64,000 bases of DNA from contig NW_027480468.1 in NCBI RefSeq assembly GCF_051401765.1, positions 806,001-870,000 on the forward strand. The letters run 5' to 3'. Both the position numbers and the translations under genes were made by a program. Each line of letters opens with the position of its first letter. The stretch's first letter is position 1. A model generated the notes under the pieces. The model was not told the origin of the DNA and did no database searches. It was given only the letters and a program-made list of their open reading frames with translations. Origin of the DNA: Calliopsis andreniformis (lineage: Eukaryota; Arthropoda; Insecta; Hymenoptera; Andrenidae). Below, one piece after another: positions 14,441 through 27,549 of this stretch.

Positions 14441-14613
14441 CTTCGGCCCTCAGTCCTCAACAATCAGTTGTCAACACTCAGTACTCAATAGTATATCCTC
14501 AATTCACAGTTTTCAATGCTCAATACTCAATCGGCAATCATCAAACCTCTATCCACAAACATCAATTCTCATCACTCAACCCTCAACACTCTGTCCCCAA
14601 TATTCAGTACTCA
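14441..14613 (+). repeat. A1 island 7, subtype b
   Basis: This b-type copy lies 1,077 bases after island 6. Downstream it joins directly to CAATCCCCAATCC near 14690, skipping the TTTTCAAACCGC block that follows most other A1 islands. Confidence 0.86.
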
Positions 14614-15884
14614 ATCCTCAATCCTCAAACCTCAATCGTCAATCTACAATCCTCAATACTCCATCTTCAATCCTCAGTCCTCAATCCTCAATCCCCAATC
14701 CTCAATTCTCAATCCTCAATCCTCAGTCCTCAGTCCTCAATACACAATCTTCAATCCTCAATCCTCAATCCTCAATCCTCAATCCTCATTCTTCAATCCT
14801 CAATACCCAATCCTCAATCTTCAATCCTCAATCCTCAATGCTCAATTCTCAATCCTCAATCCTCAGTCCTCAGTCCTCAAACCTCAATCCTCAATAATCA
14901 ATCCTCAATCCTCAATCTTCAAACCTCAACACTCAAACTTCAGTCGTCAATCCTCAATACTCAATCCTCAATCCTCAATCCTCAATCGACAGTCTTCAAT
15001 CCTCATTACTCAATCTTCAATCCTCAATCCTCAATCCTCAATCCTCAATCCCCAGTCCTCAATCCTCAATCGTCAGTCTTCAATCCTCAATACTCAATCT
15101 TCAATCCCCATCCTCAATCCTCAATCCTCAATCCTCATTCTTCAATCCTCAATACCCAATCTTCAATCCTCAATCCTCAATCCTCAATACTCAATCTTCA
15201 ATCTTCAATCCTCAGTCCTCAAACCTCAATTCTGAATCCTCAATCCTGAATCCTTAGTCTTCAATCCTCAATCCCCAATCCTCAATCTACAATACTCAAT
15301 CCTCAATCCTCAATCCTCAATCCTCAATCCTCAATCCTGAATCCTCAATCCTCAATCTTCAATCCTCAATACTCAATCTACATTCCTCAATCCTCAATCC
15401 TCAATCCTCAATCCTCATTCTTCAGTCCTCAATACCGAATCCTCAATCTTCAATCCTCAATCCTCAATCCTCAATTCTCAGTACTCAATCTTCAATCATC
15501 AATATTCAATCTTCAATCCTCAATCCTCAATCCTCGATCCTCAATCCTCAATCCACAATCGTCAATCTCCAATCCTGAATACTCAACCCCAATCCTCAAT
15601 CCTCAATCCTCATCCTTCAATCCTCAATACCCAATCCTCAAACTTCAATCCTCAATCCACAATCCTCATCCTTCAATCCTCAATACCCAATCCTCAATCT
15701 TCAATCCTCAATCCTCAATCCTGAATTCTCAATCCTCAATCCTCAGTCCTCAGTCCTCAGTCCTCAAACCTCAATCCTCAACCCTCAGCCCTCATCCTCA
15801 ATCCTCAATCCTCAATCCTCAATGCTCAATCTTCAATCCTCAATACTCAAACTTCAATCCTCAATCCTCAATACGCAATCCTCA

Positions 15885-15900
15885 ATCCTCAATCGACAGT
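15885..15900 (+). other. Duplication junction of the 7.6-kb tandem repeat
   Basis: To the left the sequence follows the U2/U8 order (CAATACGC, then heptamers). To the right it follows base 8281 onward (TCGACAGTC, then CAATGCTC). In U2 and U8 the CAATACGC landmark is followed instead by CAATACTC and the approach to an A1 island. The switch lies within about two heptamers. Confidence 0.82.
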
Positions 15901-17277
15901 CTTCAATCCTCAATGCTCAATCTTCAATCCTCAATCCTCAATCCTCAATCCTCAATCCTCAATCCTCAATCCTCAATCCTCATTCTTCAATCCTCAATAC
16001 CCAATCTTCAATCTTCAATCATCAATCCTCAATCCTCAATTCTCAATCCTCAATCCTCAATCCTCAATGCTCAATCCTCAATCCTCAATCCTCAATCTTC
16101 AATCCTCGATCCTCAATCGTTAATCCTCAACCCTCAGCCCTCATCCTCAATCCTCAATCCTCAATCCTCAATGCTCAATCTTCAATCCTCAATACTCAAA
16201 CTTCAATCCTCAGTCCTCAATACGCAATCCTCAATCCTCAATCCTCAATCCTCAATCGTCTGCCTTCAATCCTCAATACTCAATCTTCAATACTCAATCC
16301 TCAATCCTCAATCCTCAATCCTCGATCTTCAGTCCTCAATACCCAATCCTCAAACTTCAATCCTCAATCCTCAATCCTCAACACTCGATCCTCAATCCTC
16401 AATCCTCAATCCTCAATTCTCAATCCTCAATCCTCAGTCCTCAGTCCTCAATACACAATCTTCAATCCTCAATCCTCAATCCTCAATCCTCAATCCTCAC
16501 ACTTCAATCCTCAATACCCAATCCTCAATCTTCAATCCTCAATCCTCAATGCTGAATTCTCAACCCTCAATCCTCAGTCCTCAGTACTCATACCTCAATC
16601 CTCAATCCTCAATTCTCGATCCTCAATCCTCAATCCTCAATCCTCAATCCTCAATCGACAGTCTTCAATCCTCAATACTCAATCTTCAATCCTCAATCCT
16701 CAATCCTCAATCCTCAATCCTCAGTCCTCAATCCTCAATCGTCAGTCTTCAATCCTCAATACTCAGTCTTCAATACCCAATCCTCAATCCTCAATCCTCA
16801 ATCCTTATTCTTCAATCCTCAATACCCAATCTTCAATCTTCAATCATCAATCCTCAATCCTCAATCCTCAATCCTCAATCTTCAATCCTCAATCCTCAAT
16901 CGTCAGTCGTCAATCCTCAAAACTCAATCTTCAATCCTCAATCCTCAATCCTCAATCCTCAATCCTCAATTTTCAATCCTCAATAACCAATCCTCAATCT
17001 TCAATCCTCAATCCTCAATCCTCAATTCTCGATCCTCAATCCTCAATCCTCAATCGTCAATTCTCAATCCTCAATCCTCAGTCCTCAATTCTCAATCCTC
17101 AACCCGCAGTACTCAGTCCTCAAACCCCAATCCTCAACCCTCAGCCCCCATCGTCAATCCTCAATCCTCAATCCTCAATCCTCAATCGTCAATATTCAAT
17201 CCTCAATACTCAATCTTCAATCCTCAATCCTCAGTCCTCAAACCTCAATTCAAAATCATCAATCCTGAATCCTCAAT

Positions 17278-17450
17278 CTTCGGCCCTCAGTCCTCAACAA
17301 TCAGTTGTCAACCCTCAGTACTCAATAGTATATCCTCAATTCACAGTTTTCAATGCTCAATACTCAATCTGCAATCATCAAACCTCTATCCACAAACATC
17401 AATTCTCATCACTCAACCCTCAACACTCTGTCCCCAATATTCAGTACTCA
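17278..17450 (+). repeat. A1 island 8, subtype c
   Basis: This is the partner of island 4 at +7,550 in the right copy of the 7.6-kb duplication, with the same CAATTCAAAATC flank. Confidence 0.86.
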
Positions 17451-18354
17451 ATCCTCAATCCTCAATCCTCAATCGTCAATCTACAATCCTCAATACTCCA
17501 TCTTCAATCCTCAGTCCTCAATACTCAATCCTCAATCCTCATTCTTCAGTCCTCAATACCCAATCCTCAATCTTCAATCCTCAATTCTCAATTCTCAATT
17601 CAGAATCCTCAATCCTCAATTTTCAAACCGCATTCTTCAATCCTCAATACCCAATACTCAATCTTCAATCCTCAATCCTCAATCCTCAATCCTCAATCCT
17701 CGATCTTCAGTCCTCAATACCCAATCCTCAAACTTCAATCCTCAATCCTCAATCCTCAACACTCGATCCTCAAACTTCAATCCTCAATCCTCAATTCTCA
17801 ATCCTCAATCCTCAGTCCTCAGTCCTCAATACACAATCTTCAATCCTCAATCCTCAATCCTCAATCCTCAATCCTCATTCTTCAATCCTCAATACCCCAT
17901 CCTCAATCTTCAATCCTCAATCCTCAATGCTCAATTCTCAACCCTCAATCCTCAGTCCTCAGTCCTCAAACCTCAATCCTCAATAATCAATCCTCAATCC
18001 TCAATCTTCAAACCTCAACACTCAAACTTCAGTCGTCAATCCTCAATACTCAATCCTCAATACCCAATCCTCAATCTTCAATCCTCAATCCTCAATGCTC
18101 AATTCTCAACCCTCAATCCTCAGTCCTCAGTCCTCAGTCCTCAAACCTCAATCCTCAACCCTCAGCCCTCATCCTCAATCCTCAATCCTCAATCCTCAAT
18201 GCTCAATCTTCAATCCTCAATACTCAAACTTCAATCCTCAATCCTCAATACGCAATCCTCAATCCTCAATCCTCAATCCTCAATACTCAATCTTCAATCC
18301 TCAATCCTCAGTCCTCAAACCTCAATTCTGAATCATCAATCCTGAATCCTCAAT

Positions 18355-18527
18355 CTTCGGCCCTCAGTCCTCAACAATCAGTTGTCAACACTCAGTACTC
18401 AATCGTATATCCTCAATTCACAGTTTTCAATGCTCAATACTCAATCGGCAATCATCAAACCTCTATCCACAAACATCAATTCTCATCACTCAACCCTCAA
18501 CACTCTGTCCCCAATATTCAGTACTCA
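18355..18527 (+). repeat. A1 island 9, subtype a
   Basis: This is the partner of island 5 at +7,564. Both are followed by CAATACCCAAAACTC (near 11160 and 18723), a rare change also present after island 12. Confidence 0.86.
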
Positions 18528-20927
18528 ATCCTCAATCCTCAAACCTCAATCGTCAATCTACAATCCTCAATACTCCATCTTCAATCCTCAGTCCTCAATA
18601 CTCAATCCTCAATCCTCATTCTTCAATCCTCAATACCCAATCCTCAATCTTCAATCCTCAATTCTCAATTCTCAATTCTGAATCCTCAATCCTCAATTTT
18701 CAAACCGCATTCTTCAATCCTCAATACCCAAAACTCAATCTTCAATCCTCAATCCTCAATCCTCGACCCTCAATCCTCAATCCTCAATCCTCAATCTCCA
18801 ATCCTGAATACTCAATCTTCAATCCTCAATCCTCAATCTTCATCCTTCAATCCTCAATACCCAATCCTCAATCTTCAATCCTCAATCCTCAATCCTGAAT
18901 TCTCAATCCTCAATCCTCAGTCCTCAGTCCTCAAACCTCAATCCTCAACCCTCAGCCCTCATCCTCAATCCTCAATCATCAATCCTCAATGCTCAATCTT
19001 CAATCCTCAATACTCAAACTTCAATCCTCAATCCTCAATACGCAATCCTCAATCCTCAACCCTCAATCCTCAATAGTCAGTCTTCAATCCTCAATACTCA
19101 ATCTTCAATACTCAATCCTCAATCCTCAATCCTCGATTCTCGATCTTCAGTCCTCAATACCTAATCCTCAAACTTCAATCCTCAATCCTCAATCCTCATC
19201 ACTCGATCCTCAATCCTCAATCCTCAATCCTCAATTCTCAAACCTCAATCCTCAGTCCTCAGTCCTCAATACACAATCTTCAATCCTCAATCCTCAATCC
19301 TCAATCCTCAATCCTCATTCTTCAATCCTCAATACCCAATCCTCAATCTTCAATCCTCAATCCTCAATGCTCAATTCTCAACCCTCAATCCTCAGTCCTC
19401 AGTCCTCAAACCTCAATCCTCAATAATCAATCCTCAATCCTCAATCTTCAAACCTCAACACTCAAACTTCAGTCGTCAATCCTCAATACTCAATCCTCAA
19501 TCCTCAATCCTCAATCGACAGTCTTCAATCCTCAATCCTCAATCCTCAACACTCGATCCTCAATCCTCAATCCCCAATCCTCAATTCTCAATCCTCAATC
19601 CTCAGTCCTCAGTCCTCAATACACAATCTTCAATCCTCAATCCTCAATCCTCAATCCTCAATCCTCATTCTTCAATCCTCAATACCCAATCCTCAATCTT
19701 CAATCCTCAATCCTCAATCCTCAGTCCTCAGTCCTCAAACCTCAATCCTCAATAATCAATCCTCAATCCTCAATCTTCAAACCTCAACACTCAAACTTCA
19801 GTCGTCAATCCTCAATACTCAATCCTCAATCCTCAATCCTCAATCGACAGTCTTCAATCCTCATTACTCAATCTTCAATCCTCAATCCTCAATCCTCAAT
19901 CCTCAATCCCCAGCCCTCAATCCTCAATCGTCAGTCTTCAATCCTCAATACTCAATCTTCAATCCCCATCCTCAATCCTCAATCCTCAATCCTCATTCTT
20001 CAATCCTCAATACCCAATCTTCAATCCTCAATCCTCAATCCTCAATACTCAATCTTCAATCTTCAATCCTCAGTCCTCAAACCTCAATTCTGAATCCTCA
20101 ATCCTGAATCCTTAGTCTTCAATCCTCAATCCCCAATCCTCAATCTACAATACTCAATCCTCAATCCTCAATCCTCAATCCTCAATCCTCAATCCTGAAT
20201 CCTCAATCCTCAATCTTCAATCCTCAATACTCAATCTACATTCCTCAATCCTCAATCCTCAATTCTCGATCCTCAATCCTCAATCCTCAATCCTCAATCC
20301 TCAATCGACAGTCTTCAATCCTCAATACTCAATCTTCAATCCTCAATCCTCAATCCTCAATCCTCAATCCTCAGTCCTCAATCCTCAATCGTCAGTCTTC
20401 AATCCTCAATACTCAGTCTTCAATACCCAATCCTCAATCCTCAATCCTCAATCCTTATTCTTCAATCCTCAATACCCAATCTTCAATCTTCAATCATCAA
20501 TCCTCAATCCTCAATCCTCAATCCTCAATCTTCAATCCTCAATCCTCAATCGTCAGTCGTCAATCCTCAAAACTCAATCTTCAATCCTCAATCCTCAATC
20601 CTCAATCCTCAATCCTCAATTTTCAATCCTCAATAACCAATCCTCAATCTTCAATCCTCAATCCTCAATCCTCAATTCTCGATCCTCAATCCTCAATCCT
20701 CAATCGTCAATTCTCAATCCTCAATCCTCAGTCCTCAATTCTCAATCCTCAACCCGCAGTACTCAGTCCTCAAACCCCAATCCTCAACCCTCAGCCCCCA
20801 TCGTCAATCCTCAATCCTCAATCCTCAATCCTCAATCGTCAATATTCAATCCTCAATACTCAATCTTCAATCCTCAATCCTCAGTCCTCAAACCTCAATT
20901 CAAAATCATCAATCCTGAATCCTCAAT

Positions 20928-21100
20928 CTTCGGCCCTCAGTCCTCAACAATCAGTTGTCAACCCTCAGTACTCAATAGTATATCCTCAATTCACAGTTTT
21001 CAATGCTCAATACTCAATCTGCAATCATCAAACCTCTATCCACAAACATCAATTCTCATCACTCAACCCTCAACACTCTGTCCCCAATATTCAGTACTCA
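20928..21100 (+). repeat. A1 island 10, subtype c
   Basis: This is the partner of island 6 at +7,564. The 330-residue frame that starts inside it is identical in translation to the one from island 6. Confidence 0.86.
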
Positions 21101-22004
21101 ATCCTCAATCCTCAATCCTCAATCGTCAATCTACAATCCTCAATACTCCATCTTCAATCCTCAGTCCTCAATACTCAATCCTCAATCCTCATTCTTCAGT
21201 CCTCAATACCCAATCCTCAATCTTCAATCCTCAATTCTCAATTCTCAATTCAGAATCCTCAATCCTCAATTTTCAAACCGCATTCTTCAATCCTCAATAC
21301 CCAATACTCAATCTTCAATCCTCAATCCTCAATCCTCAATCCTCAATCCTCGATCTTCAGTCCTCAATACCCAATCCTCAAACTTCAATCCTCAATCCTC
21401 AATCCTCAACACTCGATCCTCAAACTTCAATCCTCAATCCTCAATTCTCAATCCTCAATCCTCAGTCCTCAGTCCTCAATACACAATCTTCAATCCTCAA
21501 TCCTCAATCCTCAATCCTCAATCCTCATTCTTCAATCCTCAATACCCAATCCTCAATCTTCAATCCTCAATCCTCAATGCTCAATTCTCAACCCTCAATC
21601 CTCAGTCCTCAGTCCTCAAACCTCAATCCTCAATAATCAATCCTCAATCCTCAATCTTCAAACCTCAACACTCAAACTTCAGTCGTCAATCCTCAATACT
21701 CAATCCTCAATACCCAATCCTCAATCTTCAATCCTCAATCCTCAATGCTCAATTCTCAACCCTCAATCCTCAGTCCTCAGTCCTCAGTCCTCAAACCTCA
21801 ATCCTCAACCCTCAGCCCTCATCCTCAATCCTCAATCCTCAATCCTCAATGCTCAATCTTCAGTCCTCAATACTCAAACTTCAATCCTCAATCCTCAATA
21901 CGCAATCCTCAATCCTCAATCCTCAATCCTCAATACTCAATCTTCAATCCTCAATCCTCAGTCCTCAAACCTCAATTCTGAATCATCAATCCTGAATCCT
22001 CAAT

Positions 22005-22177
22005 CTTCGGCCCTCAGTCCTCAACAATCAGTTGTCAACACTCAGTACTCAATAGTATATCCTCAATTCACAGTTTTCAATGCTCAATACTCAATCGGCA
22101 ATCATCAAACCTCTATCCACAAACATCAATTCTCATCACTCAACCCTCAACACTCTGTCCCCAATATTCAGTACTCA
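22005..22177 (+). repeat. A1 island 11, subtype b
   Basis: This is the partner of island 7 at +7,564, with the same shortened right flank (no TTTTCAAACCGC block). Confidence 0.86.
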
Positions 22178-22754
22178 ATCCTCAATCCTCAAACCTCAAT
22201 CGTCAATCTACAATCCTCAATACTCCATCTTCAATCCTCAGTCCTCAATCCTCAATCCCCAATCCTCAATTCTCAATCCTCAATCCTCAGTCCTCAGTCC
22301 TCAATACACAATCTTCAATCCTCAATCCTCAATCCTCAATCCTCAATCCTCATTCTTCAATCCTCAATACCCAATCCTCAATCTTCAATCCTCAATCCTC
22401 AATGCTCAATTCTCAATCCTCAATCCTCAGTCCTCAGTCCTCAAACCTCAATCCTCAATAATCAATCCTCAATCCTCAATCTTCAAACCTCAACACTCAA
22501 ACTTCAGTCGTCAATCCTCAATACTCAATCCTCAATCCTCAATCCTCAATCGACAGTCTTCAATCCTCATTACTCAATCTTCAATCCTCAATCCTCAATC
22601 CTCAATCCTCAATCCCCAGTCCTCAATCCTCAATCGTCAGTCTTCAATCCTCAATACTCAATCTTCAATCCCCATCCTCAATCCTCAATCCTCAATCCTC
22701 ATTCTTCAATCCTCAATACCCAATCTTCAATCCTCAATCCTCAATCCTCAATAC

Positions 22755-25235
22755 TCAATCTTCAATCTTCAATCCTCAGTCCTCAAACCTCAATTCTGAA
22801 TCCTCAATCCTGAATCCTTAGTCTTCAATCCTCAATCCCCAATCCTCAATCTACAATACTCAATCCTCAATCCTCAATCCTCAATCCTCAATCCTCAATC
22901 CTGAATCCTCAATCCTCAATCTTCAATCCTCAATACTCAATCTACAGTCCTCAATCCTCAATCCTCAATCCTCAATCCTCATTCTTCAGTCCTCAATACC
23001 GAATCCTCAATCTTCAATCCTCAATCCTCAATCCTCAATTCTCAGTACTCAATCTTCAATCATCAATATTCAATCTTCAATCCTCAATCCTCAATCCTCG
23101 ATCCTCAATCCTCAATCCACAATCGTCAATCTCCAATCCTGAATACTCAACCCCAATCCTCAATCCTCAATCCTCATCCTTCAATCCTCAATACCCAATC
23201 CTCAAACTTCAATCCTCAATCCACAATCCTCATCCTTCAATCCTCAATACCCAATCCTCAATCTTCAATCCTCAATCCTCAATCCTGAATTCTCAATCCT
23301 CAATCCTCAGTCCTCAGTCCTCAGTCCTCAAACCTCAATCCTCAACCCTCAGCCCTCATCCTCAATCCTCAATCCTCAATCCTCAATGCTCAATCTTCAA
23401 TCCTCAATACTCAAACTTCAATCCTCAATCCTCAATACGCAATCCTCAATCCTCAATCCTCAATCCTCAATACTCAATCTTCAATCCTCAATCCTCAGTC
23501 CTCAAACCTCAATTCTGAATCATCAATCCTGAATCCTCAATCTTCGGCCCTCAGTCCTCAACAATCAGTTGTCAACACTCAGTACTCAATCGTATATCCT
23601 CAATTCACAGTTTTCAATGCTCAATACTCAATCGGCAATCATCAAACCTCTATCCACAAACATCAATTCTCATCACTCAACCCTCAACACTCTGTCCCCA
23701 ATATTCAGTACTCAATCCTCAATCCTCAAACCTCAATCGTCAATCTACAATCCTCAATACTCCATCTTCAATCCTCAGTCCTCAATACTCAATCCTCAAT
23801 CCTCATTCTTCAATCCTCAATACCCAATCCTCAATCTTCAATCCTCAATTCTCAATTCTCAATTCTGAATCCTCAATCCTCAATTTTCAAACCGCATTCT
23901 TCAATCCTCAATACCCAAAACTCAATCTTCAATCCTCAATCCTCAATCCTCGACCCTCAATCCTCAATCCTCAATCCTCAATCTCCAATCCTGAATACTC
24001 AATCTTCAATCCTCAATCCTCAATCTTCATCCTTCAATCCTCAATACCCAATCCTCAATCTTCAATCCTCAATCCTCAATCCTGAATTCTCAATCCTCAA
24101 TCCTCAGTCCTCAGTCCTCAAACCTCAATCCTCAACCCTCAGCCCTCATCCTCAATCCTCAATCATCAATCCTCAATGCTCAATCTTCAATCCTCAATAC
24201 TCAAACTTCAATCCTCAATCCTCAATACGCAATCCTCAATCCTCAACCCTCAATCCTCAATAGTCAGTCTTCAATCCTCAATACTCAATCTTCAATACTC
24301 AATCCTCAATCCTCAATCCTCGATTCTCGATCTTCAGTCCTCAATACCTAATCCTCAAACTTCAATCCTCAATCCTCAATCCTCATCACTCGATCCTCAA
24401 TCCTCAATCCTCAATCCTCAATTCTCAAACCTCAATCCTCAGTCCTCAGTCCTCAATACACAATCTTCAATCCTCAATCCTCAATCCTCAATCCTCAATC
24501 CTCATTCTTCAATCCTCAATACCCAATCCTCAATCTTCAATCCTCAATCCTCAATGCTCAATTCTCAACCCTCAATCCTCAGTCCTCAGTCCTCAAACCT
24601 CAATCCTCAATAATCAATCCTCAATCCTCAATCTTCAAACCTCAACACTCAAACTTCAGTCGTCAATCCTCAATACTCAATCCTCAATCCTCAATCCTCA
24701 ATCGACAGTCTTCAATCCTCAATCCTCAATCCTCAACACTCGATCCTCAATCCTCAATCCCCAATCCTCAATTCTCAATCCTCAATCCTCAGTCCTCAGT
24801 CCTCAATACACAATCTTCAATCCTCAATCCTCAATCCTCAATCCTCAATCCTCATTCTTCAATCCTCAATACCCAATCCTCAATCTTCAATCCTCAATCC
24901 TCAATCCTCAGTCCTCAGTCCTCAAACCTCAATCCTCAATAATCAATCCTCAATCCTCAATCTTCAAACCTCAACACTCAAACTTCAGTCGTCAATCCTC
25001 AATACTCAATCCTCAATCCTCAATCCTCAATCGACAGTCTTCAATCCTCATTACTCAATCTTCAATCCTCAATCCTCAATCCTCAATCCTCAATCCCCAG
25101 TCCTCAATCCTCAATCGTCAGTCTTCAATCCTCAATACTCAATCTTCAATCCCCATCCTCAATCCTCAATCCTCAATCCTCATTCTTCAATCCTCAATAC
25201 CCAATCTTCAATCCTCAATCCTCAATCCTCAATAC
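22755..25235 (+). repeat. Higher-order unit U8, canonical 2,481 bp
   Basis: This is the third complete 2,481-bp unit, with the same internal order as U1 and U2 and an a-type A1 island at 23542. The 145-residue frame in its second half (24176-24613) translates identically to those at 1422, 3903, 11425 and 18989. It is the first unit of a block that repeats 2482-7672 about 20.27 kb away. It has CCACAATCC near 23220 where U2 has TCAATCC, shared with U6 near 15657. Confidence 0.88.
23542..23714 (+). repeat. A1 island 12, subtype a
   Basis: This a-type copy lies in canonical unit U8. Its downstream CAATACCCAAAACTC links it to islands 5 and 9 rather than to islands 1 and 2. Confidence 0.86.
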
Positions 25236-27394
25236 TCAATCTTCAATCTTCAATCCTCAGTCCTCAAACCTCAATTCTGAATCCTCAATCCTGAATCCTT
25301 AGTCTTCAATCCTCAATCCCCAATCCTCAATCTACAATACTCAATCCTCAATCCTCAATCCTCAATCCTCAATCCTCAATCCTGAATCCTCAATCCTCAA
25401 TCTTCAATCCTCAATACTCAATCTACATTCCTCAATCCTCAATCCTCAATCCTCAATCCTCATTCTTCAGTCCTCAATACCGAATCCTCAATCTTCAATC
25501 CTCAATCCTCAATCCTCAATTCTCAGTACTCAATCTTCAATCATCAATATTCAATCTTCAATCCTCAATCCTCAATCCTCGATCCTCAATCCTCAATCCA
25601 CAATCGTCAATCTCCAATCCTGAATACTCAACCCCAATCCTCAATCCTCAATCCTCATCCTTCAATCCTCAATACCCAATCCTCAAACTTCAATCCTCAA
25701 TCCTCAATCCTCATCCTTCAATCCTCAATACCCAATCCTCAATCTTCAATCCTCAATCCTCAATCCTGAATTCTCAATCCTCAATCCTCAGTCCTCAGTC
25801 CTCAGTCCTCAAACCTCAATCCTCAACCCTCAGCCCTCATCCTCAATCCTCAATCCTCAATCCTCAATGCTCAATCTTCAATCCTCAATACTCAAACTTC
25901 AATCCTCAATCCTCAATACGCAATCCTCAATCCTCAATCCTCAATCCTCAATACTCAATCTTCAATCCTCAATCCTCAGTCCTCAAACCTCAATTCTGAA
26001 TCATCAATCCTGAATCCTCAATCTTCGGCCCTCAGTCCTCAACAATCAGTTGTCAACACTCAGTACTCAATAGTATATCCTCAATTCACAGTTTTCAATG
26101 CTCAATACTCAATCGGCAATCATCAAACCTCTATCCACAAACATCAATTCTCATCACTCAACCCTCAACACTCTGTCCCCAATATTCAGTACTCAATCCT
26201 CAATCCTCAAACCTCAATCGTCAATCTACAATCCTCAATACTCCATCTTCAATCCTCAGTCCTCAATACTCAATCCTCAATCCTCATTCTTCAATCCTCA
26301 ATACCCAATCCTCAATCTTCAATCCTCAATTCTCAATTCTCAATTCTGAATCCTCAATCCTCAATTTTCAAACCGCATTCTTCAATCCTCAATACCCAAT
26401 ACTCAATCTTCAATCCTCAATCCTCAATCCTCGACCCTCAATTCTCAATCCTCAATCCTCAATCTCCAATCCTGAATACTCAATCTTCAATCCTCAATCC
26501 TCAATCCTCATCCTTCAATCCTCAATACCCAATCCTCAATCTTCAATCCTCAATCCTCAATCCTGAATTCTCAATCCTCAATCCTCAGTCCTCAGTCCTC
26601 AAACCTCAATCCTCAACCCTCAGCCCTCATCCTCAATCCTCAATCATCAATCCTCAATGCTCAATCTTCAATCCTCAATACTCAAACTTCAATCCTCAAT
26701 CCTCAATACGCAATCCTCAATCCTCAACCCTCAATCCTCAATAGTCAGTCTTCAATCCTCAATACTCAATCTTCAATACTCAATCCTCAATCCTCAATCC
26801 TCAATCCTCGATCTTCAGTCCTCAATACCTAATCCTCAAACTTCAATCCTCAATCCTCAATCCTCAACACTCGATCCTCAATCCTCAATCCTCAATCCTC
26901 AATTCTCAAACCTCAATCCTCAGTCCTCAGTCCTCAATACACAATCTTCAATCCTCAATCCTCAATCCTCAATCCTCAATCCTCATTCTTCAATCCTCAA
27001 TACCCAATCCTCAATCTTCAATCCTCAATCCTCAATGCTCAATTCTCAACCCTCAATCCTCAGTCCTCAGTCCTCAAACCTCAATCCTCAATAATCAATC
27101 CTCAATCCTCAATCTTAAAACCTCAACACTCAAACTTCAGTCGTCAATCCTCAATACTCAATCCTCAATCCTCAATCCTCAATCGACAGTCTTCAATCCT
27201 CAATACTCAATCTTCAATCCTCAATCCTCAATCCTCAATCCTCAATCCTCAGTCCTCAATCCTCGATCGTCAGTCTTCAATCCTCAATACTCAATCTTCA
27301 ATCCCCATCCTCAATCCTCAATCCTCAATCCTCATTCTTCAATCCTCAATACCCAATCTTCAATCCTCAATCCTCAATCCTCAATCCTCAATCC
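25236..27394 (+). repeat. Higher-order unit U9, shortened (2,159 bp)
   Basis: This unit is equivalent to U3 (2,166 bp) minus one heptamer, with a b-type A1 island at 26023, exactly 862 bases from the A island start codon position in both units' marker frame. Its last ~590 bases are the first copy of the 741-bp triplication. A private run of four A (CTTAAAACC near 27115) replaces CTTCAAACC. Confidence 0.85.
26023..26195 (+). repeat. A1 island 13, subtype b
   Basis: This b-type copy lies in U9 and is the partner of island 3 at +20,273. It lacks the private CCATCATC seen after island 3. Confidence 0.86.
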
Positions 27395-27549
27395 TCAATC
27401 TTCAATCTTCAATCCTCAGTCCTCAAACCTCAATTCTGAATCCTCAATCCTGAATCCTTAGTCTTCAATCCTCAATCCCCAATCCTCAATCTACAATACT
27501 CAATCCTCAATCCTCAATTCTCAATCCTCAATCCTCAATCCTCAATCCT
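26809..27549 (+). repeat. 741-bp tandem triplication, copy 1
   Basis: The segment runs from the CGATCTTCAG variant to its next occurrence. It holds CTTAAAACC (near 27115), which copies 2 and 3 do not share. Confidence 0.88.

Larger units (their letters stand above)
12485..15190 (+). repeat. Higher-order unit U5 (2,706 bp)
   Basis: This unit lies between phase markers at 12485 and 15191 and carries a c-type A1 island (13364) followed 1,077 bases later by a b-type island (14441). U7 has the same length and island order at an offset of 7,564 bases. The long + strand frame starting at the c island encodes an identical 330-residue repeat peptide in both units, which shows how recent the duplication is. 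Confidence 0.85.
8281..15893 (+). repeat. 7.6-kb tandem duplication, left copy
   Basis: This segment aligns to 15894-23457 with the offset changing 7,613, then 7,550, then 7,564. The steps are 63 and 14 bases, both multiples of 7. Rare shared variants support common descent: CAATGCTCAATC after TCGACAGTC (8281 and 15894), CGTTAATCC (8568 and 16118) and ATACCCCATCC (near 10330 and 17892). Confidence 0.9.
15191..20048 (+). repeat. Higher-order unit U6, spans a duplication junction (4,858 bp)
   Basis: The first ~700 bases match the start of U2 and U8. At about 15894 the sequence switches abruptly to material matching base 8281 onward. It then carries c-type (17278) and a-type (18355) A1 islands, like the right part of U4. 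The unit is therefore a hybrid made by the 7.6-kb tandem duplication. Confidence 0.8.
20049..22754 (+). repeat. Higher-order unit U7 (2,706 bp)
   Basis: This is the copy of U5 at +7,564 bases, with a c-type island at 20928 and a b-type island at 22005. It shares a rare variant (AATCTTCAGTCCTCAATAC near 21857) with U5 near 14293. A private difference is CCCCAGCCCTC near 19910 just upstream, in the preceding unit. Confidence 0.85.
15894..23457 (+). repeat. 7.6-kb tandem duplication, right copy
   Basis: This segment follows the left copy directly. Relative to it, nine heptamers are missing near 15950 and two are present in addition near 17860. The left boundary cannot be placed better than about 10 bases because both sides are consensus heptamers. 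Past about 23453 the sequence continues into ordinary unit U8, as expected for an insertion by unequal exchange. Confidence 0.9.

Noticed and set aside
15822..19076. Longest open frame, 1,084 codons, as a protein-coding gene
   Set aside because: It is stop-free only because the + strand heptamer contains no stop in any frame. It crosses the 7.6-kb duplication junction, overlaps long frames in other phases with the same heptapeptide, and its end is set by a recurrent CAATAGTC variant rather than by gene structure.
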